64,000 nucleotides of DNA from CBDANZ01 sp965197865 (GTDB lineage: Bacteria; Acidobacteriota; Vicinamibacteria; Vicinamibacterales; CAVVIG01): positions 1 through 64,000 of the forward strand of contig CBDANZ010000002.1 in the NCBI GenBank assembly GCA_965197865.1, given 5' to 3'. A model generated the notes under the pieces. It ran no database searches and had not been told where the DNA came from. It saw only the letters and a list, made by a program, of their open reading frames with translations. Shown here piece by piece: positions 53,084 to 61,174 of this stretch (position 1 is the stretch's first letter; each line of letters begins with the position of its first letter). The translations under genes and the position numbers were made by a program.

Positions 53084-54276
53084 GCCTGCGTTTCCACCGC
53101 GGGATCACCCGCGCGCCAACGCCGGATCCAGGGTCGAGGCCAGAGGTGTTCGGACCTGACGCGGCCAGCGCCGGCCGCAGCCGAAACCAATGCGGAGTCG
53201 AGCATCGCGTCATCCCCCTTGCCGCGGCCGTACTGGGCGGCGGCAAACGTGACAAGCGTCGTGCGCAGCGATTCAAGCATCGCATAACGGGCGGAACCTG
53301 GCGCGAGGCGGGCCATGGCGCTCCCTAAATCCTTCGCCGTCACCGAGGCCGACAGCGTCCGCAGCTTCCCGCGCCGCGGACCACGCGTCACTAGAAGCCC
53401 TTCACCTGCCTGGACGCCGGCGTCAACCGCGCGCTGGTTCACCGGGCGCCTGATGGCGGACGCCGCAGCCACGCGCGTCGCGGCCAGCGCGCGATCCAGG
53501 AGCGCGGGATTCCAGCCCTGCTGTTCGCGCTCGCGCTGAACCGCCGACAGTTCGCTCACGGCCACGCCCATCACGGGCCGCGTGTCGAGCTGGCGCTGAT
53601 CCGCAGGGGTTCGCCGTCGGGGCCCGCGCGCGATCCGCATGAGCACCAGGAGTGTCATCAGCGAGCCAAGAGCAACCAGCGCGACGCCGAGGATCTCGAG
53701 TACACCGGCGCGAAAATCCAGGGCTTCCGCTGCCGCGAAGCTCTCGCCGGTCGCATCCCGAATATCGGGCGCATCGGCTGGGACCATCGACGCCACACGA
53801 ATCGATTGCGGCGGAAGGACGTACACGAGATCCCGCCCCTGGAGCGCCGTGTTTGCCGCGATTCGGCTGTTTACCCGGTAGTGGATCGCAAGGCCTGGAA
53901 TCGGGACGTCTTGGCCGATCGTATCCGGGTTGATGATGCGAAGACGGTACTGGTACTGAAAGAACCGCCGCTGGCCTGAGTGGAGATCCGCGGGATGTGA
54001 GCCACCCACCACTTCGAAAGGCGCCATCTGGATGACGGCGTTACCCAACCGCGTTTCATCCGGCGCGACCTGGACCGCCTCGTTCTCGAGAACCGCGCAG
54101 GTTAGCTCGAGGTCGAAGACCTCGCCGATGCGCACGGCCCCCGCGGTGGTCCGCCACCAGCAGCGGATGGGATCCACCTCGACGTTCGTCGTTCCTGCGG
54201 AGGGGGGGGCGGGTGTCGGCGCACCAGCGGCCGTGACACGGGCGACCAGTAAGAGCGAAAGAAGCAACGGTCCCAC
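53080..54276 (-). CDS. BatD-like exported membrane protein
   Basis: 398 residues: signal peptide (GPLLLSLLLVARVTAAG), a beta-rich periplasmic domain (IRCWWRTTAGAVRIGEVFDLELTCAVLE, FFQYQYRLRIINPDTIGQDVPIPGLAIHYRVN), one transmembrane helix near residue 200 (ILGVALVALGSLMTLLVLM) and a large helical cytoplasmic domain. The order of domains and place between the DUF58 and vWA genes fit a BatD-type oxygen-tolerance protein, though sequence similarity is not obvious. It overlaps batA by 4 bases. Confidence 0.68.
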   Translation of the reverse strand: MGPLLLSLLLVARVTAAGAPTPAPPSAGTTNVEVDPIRCWWRTTAGAVRIGEVFDLELTCAVLENEAVQVAPDETRLGNAVIQMAPFEVVGGSHPADLHSGQRRFFQYQYRLRIINPDTIGQDVPIPGLAIHYRVNSRIAANTALQGRDLVYVLPPQSIRVASMVPADAPDIRDATGESFAAAEALDFRAGVLEILGVALVALGSLMTLLVLMRIARGPRRRTPADQRQLDTRPVMGVAVSELSAVQREREQQGWNPALLDRALAATRVAAASAIRRPVNQRAVDAGVQAGEGLLVTRGPRRGKLRTLSASVTAKDLGSAMARLAPGSARYAMLESLRTTLVTFAAAQYGRGKGDDAMLDSALVSAAAGAGRVRSEHLWPRPWIRRWRAGDPAVETQA

Positions 54277-54329
54277 AGTGCCCTCGTCCCGGCGAGCCTG
54301 AGAGGCTCACCCTACAACAACCGTAACTC

Positions 54330-55259
54330 TCAGGTGTTCGTCTTCCGCAACCGTCGTTCAACGACGAACTCACTTAACGCGAGGTCGGCCCTGGACTGGT
54401 CCAGACCGACAGTCACGACGTCGAGTGCCAGCTCCTTGGCGCTCAATCGTATCCGCTCCTGCCATTCACCCGCACGATCGGCGAGCTGCCCGAACGCCCG
54501 TCGCGAAATTGTCAGAGCCCGCCCGGTTTCCACGTCAACGATCTCCACCCAACCGGCGGAAAGCTTCGGCAGGTCGTACGCGAACGCGCTGTCGATCAGC
54601 ACCAGGAAGACGTCGTGCGTGGCGTTCAGGAGCGATAGTTCTTTCAGCACGTCTCCAGCGTCGTCGAACAGACAATCAGAGATGATCGGCAGCATGGCCG
54701 GCCGGCGCACGAACCCGCCGAGCGAGGTGCTAATGCTGCCGCTACGCGGTACGTCCTGCATGTCACGCTCGTACTGATACGCGTCGACGCAGTGGACGAC
54801 GTGGCTCTTGCCCGTTCGGGGACGCAGGACCGCGACGTGCAGAAAGCTGCTGTCAAAGGTGACGAGCCCGAAGGGATCCTGAAAGAACACCGCGGACATG
54901 CCGAGCGTGGCAATTGACCGCGCGATGGCAGCGCCGATCGGCACGCCGTGAACACCGCAGCGGGTGGACGCAGACCGGTCAGCGATCGCCATCACGGCTG
55001 CTGTGCTCGGCTGTTCGAATTCGCGTATCACGAGCGGAAAGAAATTATTGAGCGACGACTGGGCCCAATCGATCGAGGAGAAGCGATCGCCGGCTTGCCA
55101 GTCGCGAAGGCCGATGAAATCGAACCCAGAGCCGTGGGAGCGGCTGCGGTGCCCCCCCATGGTCACTTCGTGCATGCGCTTCAGGATGACCAGCTCGATC
55201 TCCGCGATGTCGGCCATGTTGACGAGCGGCGCGATCTCCTCGTGGTCCCGCGTTCTCAC
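54330..55259 (-). CDS. DUF58 protein of the MoxR-Bat operon
   Basis: 309 residues with the DUF58 core: HRSRSHGSGFDFIGLRDWQAGD, FSSIDWAQSSLNNFFPLVIREFEQP and a vWA-like second half (AVMAIADRSAS, CVDAYQYERDMQDVP, HDVFLVLIDSAFAYDLP). DUF58 proteins are encoded with MoxR ATPases and membrane vWA proteins. Start GTG 55259 overlaps the moxR stop (GTGA). Unlike many relatives it lacks N-terminal membrane helices. Confidence 0.87.
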   Translation of the reverse strand: MRTRDHEEIAPLVNMADIAEIELVILKRMHEVTMGGHRSRSHGSGFDFIGLRDWQAGDRFSSIDWAQSSLNNFFPLVIREFEQPSTAAVMAIADRSASTRCGVHGVPIGAAIARSIATLGMSAVFFQDPFGLVTFDSSFLHVAVLRPRTGKSHVVHCVDAYQYERDMQDVPRSGSISTSLGGFVRRPAMLPIISDCLFDDAGDVLKELSLLNATHDVFLVLIDSAFAYDLPKLSAGWVEIVDVETGRALTISRRAFGQLADRAGEWQERIRLSAKELALDVVTVGLDQSRADLALSEFVVERRLRKTNT

Positions 55260-56296
55260 GGAATTGGCACCCGCTCGACGATGTCCTCGATCACCGCGTC
55301 GGTCGTCAGGCCGTGACTCGCCGCGTGAGGTCCAAGCCAGATGCGATGCCCGAGGACATAAGGAGCCAGATCTTGGATGTCCTCCGGATACACCTCAGTC
55401 CGCTGACGGTGCAAGAGCGCCCACACCTTCGCGAGCCGGCCCCAGCAGATGATCGCGCGCGGGGAGGCGCCGAGATCGACGCCGCGCTCCACGAGGTCTG
55501 AGGGTGAGCGGACGCGCCAGTCGGTGTCGGCATTATAAGGACGCGACGCTGCGACGAGCTGCTGGATGTACTTGCCGAGACGTTCGTGCAGGAACACCTG
55601 CTCGGTGATTCGGGCGCGCAGATCGACGATACGCTCCTTCTGCATCAGCACGTTCAGCCGCACGCGCTTAAAGTCGAAGTTCACCAGTTTCTGCTCCTCT
55701 TCCGGCCGCAGGTAGCCGATGTTGATCATGATCGCGAAGCGATCGATTGCCGCTTCGGACAAGGGGAACGTGCCCTGGCCGAGCTCGATCGGGTTCATTG
55801 TCGCAATTGCGAAGCTAAACGACGGTAAAGCGTAGGTTTCCTTGCCGACGGTAATCGCTCGATCCTGCAGGCCTTCGAGGAACGCGCTCTGCGACTTCAG
55901 CGGGATGCGGTTGATCTCGTCCAGCAGGATGACTTCCGCCGTCGCCATCGGACCGAATTCCGTGACGAGCCCGCCGGTTGCCGGGTTGATCATCTGAAAC
56001 CCGACTACCTCAGTCGGCTGCAGGTCGGCGCGCCCCTGGATGCGCGCGAACTTCGCGTTGCTGATCGCGGCAAGGATCACCCCGAAGAACGTCTTGCCGA
56101 CCCCCGGGACACCCCGCAGGAGCAGGTTGCCGGCGTTGACCTGACGCTGCTCGCTCTTGTTATAGGTGGTCGGAATTTCAGACAGCAGCACGACGTTGGC
56201 GAGCGCCTTGGCGGTGTCGTAGCCGACGAAGGCCTTGCTGCCTTCCGCGACGATGGCATTGTGAAAGTCGATGGCTTCTTGGAGGTCTGGGTGCAC
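55256..56296 (-). CDS. MoxR-family AAA+ ATPase
   Basis: 346 residues. Walker A LLRGVPGVGKTFFG, Walker B VILLDEINRIPLKSQSAFLEGLQD, sensor 1 FAIATMNPIE, the arginine-finger region SEAAIDRFAIMINIGYL and a C-terminal lid domain with RSPSDLVERGVDLGASPRAIICWGR, the MoxR signature. It hydrolyses ATP to remodel or insert cofactors into client proteins with the vWA proteins. It is the first gene of the operon; GTG 56296 is the start. No promoter stands out upstream. Confidence 0.92.
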   Translation of the reverse strand: MHPDLQEAIDFHNAIVAEGSKAFVGYDTAKALANVVLLSEIPTTYNKSEQRQVNAGNLLLRGVPGVGKTFFGVILAAISNAKFARIQGRADLQPTEVVGFQMINPATGGLVTEFGPMATAEVILLDEINRIPLKSQSAFLEGLQDRAITVGKETYALPSFSFAIATMNPIELGQGTFPLSEAAIDRFAIMINIGYLRPEEEQKLVNFDFKRVRLNVLMQKERIVDLRARITEQVFLHERLGKYIQQLVAASRPYNADTDWRVRSPSDLVERGVDLGASPRAIICWGRLAKVWALLHRQRTEVYPEDIQDLAPYVLGHRIWLGPHAASHGLTTDAVIEDIVERVPIP

Positions 56297-56355
56297 GGCG
56301 GTAAATCCTATCTTACCGGCCGCTCCAGACGTAAGTTGGTGGCATCTATTCGCGC

Positions 56356-56668
56356 ATGCGCGGATTGATGACGGACTTCCAGCTCACGATTTCGGCCATT
56401 CTGCGGCGGGACGAGTCGCTCTTCGGCGACAAGGCCGTCGCCAGCCGTCGCCCGGGTCGCGCCATTGTACGGTCCCCTTACAGGGCCGTCGTCGACCGGA
56501 CCAGGCGCCTTGCGGTGGCGCTGCAGCAGCTGGGCGTTGGGTGCCGGAGACCCGGGTGGCGACGCTCGCATGGGCGAGCTCGAGCTCCGTGGGCCGTGGG
56601 TGGCCGCGCGGTACTACAACGTGGACGGTCTCAACGCCCGCTTCACCGGCGCTCGGTCTCGAGACTGA
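56356..56668 (+). pseudogene. Acyl-CoA synthetase, N- and C-terminal pieces joined, middle deleted
   Basis: From ATG 56356 the frame encodes DFQLTISAILRRDESLFGDKAV and TRRLAVALQQLGV, the N-terminus of an AMP-dependent acyl-CoA ligase; a second frame carries it on with RVATLAW. Within 25 bases the third frame begins MGELELRGPWVAARYYNVDG, which in full enzymes lies about 350 residues later, just before the hinge. The AMP-binding core is absent and the C-terminal domain stops at 56668. Bases 56669-56866 hold nothing recognisable. Confidence 0.75.
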
Positions 56669-56866
56669 GAGTGTCTTCGCAGTCGCAGCTGAAGTACTTA
56701 CTTGCCGCGACATGTACTAGGGAAATCTCGCATCTGAGAATTTCAGAATGGCATGTAGGATCAAGGGCTCTTGTCGGCAACGTGAGATCCATTCTCGGAC
56801 TCCCGTCGCCTGGTCGCGGCCCCGACGTCTGACGCGACAGCGCCGACAATCAGACGACGTTGCCGT

Positions 56867-57409
56867 CTATCGCTTGTGCGACTGTGCGTAGTCGATGGCG
56901 AACTGCCGCAGCGCCGCGCTCGTCTGGCCGAGCGCGGTCGCTTCCGTGGTCGCACGTTCGACGTCCCAGCCGTCGACCACGAGCCGCTTGATCAGCCACA
57001 TCGTTGCCGCGCGATTGCCGCCGGCGCAATGAATGAAGGCGGGCTCGGCGCCAGGCGACGTGATTGCCTTCACGAATTGGTCCGCCGCCATCGGATCCGG
57101 CGAGCCGCCGTTGAAGGGCACGTGGAAGTAGAGCAGGCGCGCGGCTCTCGCTGCGGCCTCCGATTTCGCGATGTCTGCGCCCGCTTCGGTGGCTTCGCGC
57201 AGATTGATGATCGAGACAAAGCCCATCTTCTTGATTTCGGGCACCGCGTCAACTTTGGTCGCGCCGGCGCACGCGACGGTTGTTTCAAGGCGGGCCAGGT
57301 TCGTGATGCCCGCGACCGGTTCCTTGGTCACCTGTTGACTTACGGCGGGGCTCGGGCAAAGCGAGAAAACTGCCAGCAGACCGGCCACGACGAGACGTTG
57401 TGGGCGCAT
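56867..57409 (-). CDS. Exported tyrosine-phosphatase-like (DSP/BLH-type) protein
   Basis: 180 residues: signal peptide (LVVAGLLAVFSLCPSPAVS), a domain with VPEIKKMGFVSIINLREATEAG and the CX5R loop IHCAGGNRAATMW, where the Cys and Arg are the catalytic pair of protein-tyrosine phosphatases; a general-acid Asp could lie in the SPDPMAAD loop. The fold matches the phosphatase-like domain named after beta-lactamase-hydrolase-like proteins, often linked to sulfur or sulfide enzymes. ATG 57409 is chosen for the signal peptide. Last gene of the cytochrome/HupE operon, 32 bases after the anchor gene. Confidence 0.8.
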   Translation of the reverse strand: MRPQRLVVAGLLAVFSLCPSPAVSQQVTKEPVAGITNLARLETTVACAGATKVDAVPEIKKMGFVSIINLREATEAGADIAKSEAAARAARLLYFHVPFNGGSPDPMAADQFVKAITSPGAEPAFIHCAGGNRAATMWLIKRLVVDGWDVERATTEATALGQTSAALRQFAIDYAQSHKR

Positions 57410-57441
57410 TGCGAAAGTCTCCCTACATATTGGGATGCTGC

Positions 57442-58035
57442 TTATTCGGCTGCGGCCTCGTCTTCGCCGCCCCGGAGGTCCCTCAGTTCGTGGAACGAGC
57501 TGCCGTCGCCGCGGAACTCCTGCGCGGCACTGTAGAAGCCGGCTGTTGTCAGCCTGATCGTCAGTTCTCGAGCGCCCGGGTTCTCCCAGAACCAGCCGTG
57601 AATGCCGGAAAAGGGTGCCGTGTACTCGCCGTGGCTGGTCGCGGTGGTGTCCTTGTCGAAGCTCTCGGCGTACCCCTCCGGCCCGCCGTCCGGTTCGCTG
57701 TGAAAGTCGTAGATCACGGGGCCGGTGGCCTCCCACGAATAGAGCAGGCTCGCGCCCTCCTCGATGCGGTACTTGTATTCGATGAATTCGTACGCACCAA
57801 GAACGAATTCGGTGGCATCGAGCTTGTACTCGGCCGGCTGCCGCACGATGGCACCCGTGCCGCTTTCGGCCAGAGCCGTCAGGCCGAGGACCTGTCCGGT
57901 TCCGAGGGGATCGAGGCCGTATTCAGCCGGCAGGACGGCCACGGCCAGAACAGCGACCGCAACCAGCAGGGCGATGCCGGTTGCGATCCCAATCTTGCGC
58001 GGAGACGCGCCCTGCGATGGAACTTGTTGAGACAA
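57442..58035 (-). CDS. Single-pass membrane-anchored periplasmic protein
   Basis: 197 residues: a basic cytoplasmic start, one helix (IGIATGIALLVAVAVLAVAVLPAEYGLDPLG, split as IGIATGIALLVAVAVLAVAV and LPAEYGLDPLG), then a soluble beta-rich domain with FIEYKYRIEEGASLLYSWEA, VIYDFHSEPDGGP and SGIHGWFWENPG. The helix followed by LPAEYGLDPLGTG is typical of small anchor proteins encoded beside HupE/UreJ genes in many Proteobacteria. Conserved His and Trp residues could bind metal or heme. It starts 3 bases after hupE. Function unknown. Confidence 0.75.
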   Translation of the reverse strand: MSQQVPSQGASPRKIGIATGIALLVAVAVLAVAVLPAEYGLDPLGTGQVLGLTALAESGTGAIVRQPAEYKLDATEFVLGAYEFIEYKYRIEEGASLLYSWEATGPVIYDFHSEPDGGPEGYAESFDKDTTATSHGEYTAPFSGIHGWFWENPGARELTIRLTTAGFYSAAQEFRGDGSSFHELRDLRGGEDEAAAE

Positions 58036-58038
58036 GGA

Positions 58039-58731
58039 TCAGCTCGCCATGAAGTAGCCGACGAGCTGATGGCCCGTCAGGATGAAGCCGGCGGCCATCA
58101 GCGTCGTGTTGGTCACGAGCGCGTGCCTCAGGAAACTGCTGCGTGCGCGCCACGAGGTCAGCGCAATGAGGACGCCCGTCAAGGCGAGGAACTGTCCGAT
58201 TTCGACGCCGGCGTTGAAGCTGAGGATGTTGACGACCAGGCCGTTCTGCGACAACGCGAATTCCTGCAGCTTCGTGGCCAGCCCAAAGCCGTGGAACAAA
58301 CCAAACACGAGCACAGCGACTCTGGTGTTGGGCCGAATCTTGAAGACGCGCTCGAAGCCCCCGATGTTCTCGAATGCCTTGTACGCGACCGACGCGCCGA
58401 TGACGGCATCGACGATGTACGGATTGGCGCGGACGCCGCCAATGACCCCGAGGAGCAGCGTGATGCTGTGGCCGAGCGTAAACAGGCTGACGTAGAGCAC
58501 GACGTCTCGCAGCCTGTACAGAAAGAAGATCACGCCGACCAGAAATAGCAGGTGGTCGTATCCCGTGACCATGTGCTTCGCGCCGAGGTACATGAACGGC
58601 GCGATGGCAGGTCCCTGGATGCCCTGGACGAATGTAGCGTTACGCCCGGTGAGGGGGTGGGCGCCCGCCACCGTCGACAAGAACGCGACACAGGCGACAA
58701 TAGCCGCTCCCCGCAGGACGAGGGTCCTCAT
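58039..58731 (-). CDS. HupE/UreJ-family membrane protein
   Basis: 230 residues: signal peptide (GAAIVACVAFLSTVAGAHP), then six or seven helices with the family motif GAKHMVTGYDHLLFLVGVIFF and FTLGHSITLLLGV, FGLFHGFGLATKL and FNAGVEIGQFLAL; the His-rich motifs probably bind a metal such as nickel or cobalt. HupE/UreJ proteins are metal permeases or accessory proteins. No hydrogenase or urease is present here. ATG 58731 overlaps the cytochrome stop (ATGA). Confidence 0.85.
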   Translation of the reverse strand: MRTLVLRGAAIVACVAFLSTVAGAHPLTGRNATFVQGIQGPAIAPFMYLGAKHMVTGYDHLLFLVGVIFFLYRLRDVVLYVSLFTLGHSITLLLGVIGGVRANPYIVDAVIGASVAYKAFENIGGFERVFKIRPNTRVAVLVFGLFHGFGLATKLQEFALSQNGLVVNILSFNAGVEIGQFLALTGVLIALTSWRARSSFLRHALVTNTTLMAAGFILTGHQLVGYFMAS

Positions 58732-59198
58732 TCGTTTACCTTGATGATGGCGTCCCGGTCTACGTACTTGGAATGACAGTTGTTGCAGACCGCGTAGACA
58801 GTGCCGCCCGCGTCGAAGAGCCAGTCGACGTCCTTGGCTTCGGCGGCTTTCGCGGCTTCTGCGCCGGCATCGACCATCGCCTGCGCGATTCGCATCCACT
58901 CGTCGGCGTCCTTCGCGCGCGGCGCCATCATGAGCAGGTTGCCTGACTCGCTCAGCGTGATGGCCTGGTTTCGCACGGCGGCCCACTCTTCATCGTTCTT
59001 GGGACGGATCTGCTCTTCGCCAGCTTCCGTGATGATGTAGCCAACCGCATCGAAAATAACGCCGGCGGAGGGATCGACGACGGCCTGCATGAGGAGCTTC
59101 GTATCGGCGAGCGGCTTATAGGGAGGCGACTCGGGCCCGCTGCCGCATCCGAGAGACAGGACCAGACCAGCCGGAACCAGCCAGAGAATCTTCCGCAT
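58728..59198 (-). CDS. Cytochrome-c-like lipoprotein
   Basis: 156 residues: a lipoprotein signal (LWLVPAGLVLSLGCG), a helical domain (LMQAVVDPSAGVIFDAVGY, DADEWMRIAQAMVDAGAEAAKAA) and a C-terminal heme motif CNNCH in TVYAVCNNCHSKYV. The size and late CxxCH suggest a cytochrome c'-like four-helix bundle. It may give or take electrons for the operon's function. ATG 59198 is preferred over TTG 59210. It is the first gene of the operon that continues with hupE, the anchor and the phosphatase. Confidence 0.85.
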   Translation of the reverse strand: MRKILWLVPAGLVLSLGCGSGPESPPYKPLADTKLLMQAVVDPSAGVIFDAVGYIITEAGEEQIRPKNDEEWAAVRNQAITLSESGNLLMMAPRAKDADEWMRIAQAMVDAGAEAAKAAEAKDVDWLFDAGGTVYAVCNNCHSKYVDRDAIIKVNE

Positions 59199-59395
59199 CT
59201 CGCTTCTCAACCTTTCGCTGAACCGGGGGACCTCACGGTCCGGCCTATGACGGCCTGGACGGCGGATCTCTCAAGGGTGGCACTACGACTAATCGAGTGG
59301 TGTCCGAGCCGTGCGCACGCGCGCGGCGTGCCCCTTATGTTTCCCAAGTCTATGCTAGCAGAACGGGCGACCACCCAACGCCGCTCATCCATTCC

Positions 59396-61156
59396 ATGGC
59401 GGTAGACTATCATGCCAGGTTCGTGACGAAGTCCTTCTCCGTGCTGGTGCTTGGGCTTGCGGTGCTCTCGCTGCTGGCGGCTCTTGCGCAGGGCCCGCGC
59501 AGGTCGGTTCCGACCCCGGTATCGGCTCCCTTCAGCGTCATCGAAGCGACGATTACGGAGATGCGGGCAGCGTTGGAGCAACGCCGAGTGACGTCGCGCG
59601 AGATCGTGATGCAGTACCTTGCGCGCATCGCGTTCTACAAAGACCGGCTGCACGCCGTCATCACCGTGAACGTCCGCGCGGTCGAAGAAGCCGACGAACG
59701 CGACCGCGAGCGGGCGACCGGCGGGGTGCGCGGGCCGCTCCACGGGATCCCGATTGCGCTCAAGGACAACATCCAGACGACCGACATGCCGACAACCGGT
59801 GGGGCGCTCGCGTTCGACGGCTTCGTGCCACCCTACGAAGCCACTATCACGACGAACCTGCGGGCCTCGGGTGCGATCATCATCGCGAAGACCGGAATGA
59901 CCGAGCTGGCCAACTGGGTTGCCGGCCCGCCGACGCCAATGCCGACCAACTACAACGCGATCGGCGGCTTCGGATTCAACCCGTACGATCCGCGTCGCGA
60001 TCCGCGTCCGACCAGCGACGGGCGTCCGGCGCTTGCGACCGGGGGATCGAGTTCGGGCATCGGGACGGCCGCCAGCCTTTGGGCGGGCAACGTAGGCACC
60101 GAGACGTCGGGGTCAATCCTCAGCCCGTCGAATCAGAACATGCTCGTGGGGATCAAGCCGACCGTTGGCCGCATCAGCCGCTACGGCGTGATCCCCATCA
60201 CCGCGGATCAGGATACGGCTGGCCCGATGGCCAAGTCAGTAACCGACGCCGCACTCATGCTCGGCGTGCTGGAGAGCGTTGCGCCCGATCCGAACGATCC
60301 GGCGACGCGGATGTGCATACCCCCTCCGGCGCGCGACTATACACAATTCTTGCGAAGTGGGGGCCTCAAGGGAGCGCGCATCGGCATCCCTCGCGCCTTC
60401 TTCTACGATCGGGTCTCGATGCTGGCGGACGTCGACACCCAGCATGGTGGGCTTAACCCGGGGCAGGCCGAGCTGATGGCTGAAGCCATCGCCATCCTCT
60501 CGCGCGAAGGCGCGGAGATCGTCGATCCCGCCGACATCCCGAGCCTGGTGGATCAGGACGCCCGGAGCAATTTCGCGCACTGGAGCATCTGTTCCGGCGC
60601 GATGAGCGGCAGGGGGCACGACGAGGATTGCTCGATCGTCTTGAAGTACGGCATGAAGCGCGACTTCAACAAGTGGCTGGCGTCGCTGGGGCCCTCCGCG
60701 CCGGTCAAGACGCTCACTGAGCTGCGCGAGTGGAACGCCGCGCACAAGAACGCCGGAGCGCTCAAGTACGGCCAGTCGAACCTCGACATCTCAGACGAGA
60801 TGGATGTCGAGCGCGATCGGGCGCGCTACGAGGCCAACCGGGCGAAAGATATCCGGCTTGCTGCAACACGTGGCATCGACGAGGCGATGAAGGCTCACCG
60901 CCTCGACGCGATTCTGTTCCCAGGATTGAGCGGTTCCTCGCTCGCCGCCCGGCCGGGCTATCCTACCGTGATCGTGCCGTTTGGCTTCGTGCCGAACGCG
61001 CCGACGCTACCGTTTCCAGAGGGCTTCAACGCGAGGCCACAGCCCTACGGCGTCAGCTTCACAGGGATGGCCTGCAGCGAACCGAAGCTCCTGAAGCTGG
61101 CGTACGCCTTCGAACAGGCGACGAAGCGCCGGGTCCCGCCGCTTGGAGCGCCTTAG
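59396..61156 (+). CDS. Exported amidase (amidase signature family)
   Basis: 586 residues: an N-terminal hydrophobic segment (FSVLVLGLAVLSLLAALAQ), then the amidase signature core: LHGIPIALKDNIQTTDMPTTGG holds the catalytic Lys, and PALATGGSSSGIGTAAS and GNVGTETSGSILSPS hold the Ser pair of the Ser-cisSer-Lys triad. The C-terminal RPGYPTVIVPFGFVP is also typical. It hydrolyses an amide outside the cytoplasm; substrate unknown. ATG 59396 is the most likely start; the frame is open upstream to 59297. Divergent from the cytochrome operon; next come the tatT'::dctP' remnants. Confidence 0.88.
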   Translation: MAVDYHARFVTKSFSVLVLGLAVLSLLAALAQGPRRSVPTPVSAPFSVIEATITEMRAALEQRRVTSREIVMQYLARIAFYKDRLHAVITVNVRAVEEADERDRERATGGVRGPLHGIPIALKDNIQTTDMPTTGGALAFDGFVPPYEATITTNLRASGAIIIAKTGMTELANWVAGPPTPMPTNYNAIGGFGFNPYDPRRDPRPTSDGRPALATGGSSSGIGTAASLWAGNVGTETSGSILSPSNQNMLVGIKPTVGRISRYGVIPITADQDTAGPMAKSVTDAALMLGVLESVAPDPNDPATRMCIPPPARDYTQFLRSGGLKGARIGIPRAFFYDRVSMLADVDTQHGGLNPGQAELMAEAIAILSREGAEIVDPADIPSLVDQDARSNFAHWSICSGAMSGRGHDEDCSIVLKYGMKRDFNKWLASLGPSAPVKTLTELREWNAAHKNAGALKYGQSNLDISDEMDVERDRARYEANRAKDIRLAATRGIDEAMKAHRLDAILFPGLSGSSLAARPGYPTVIVPFGFVPNAPTLPFPEGFNARPQPYGVSFTGMACSEPKLLKLAYAFEQATKRRVPPLGAP

Positions 61157-61174
61157 AGCCGCAAATCGAACGAG

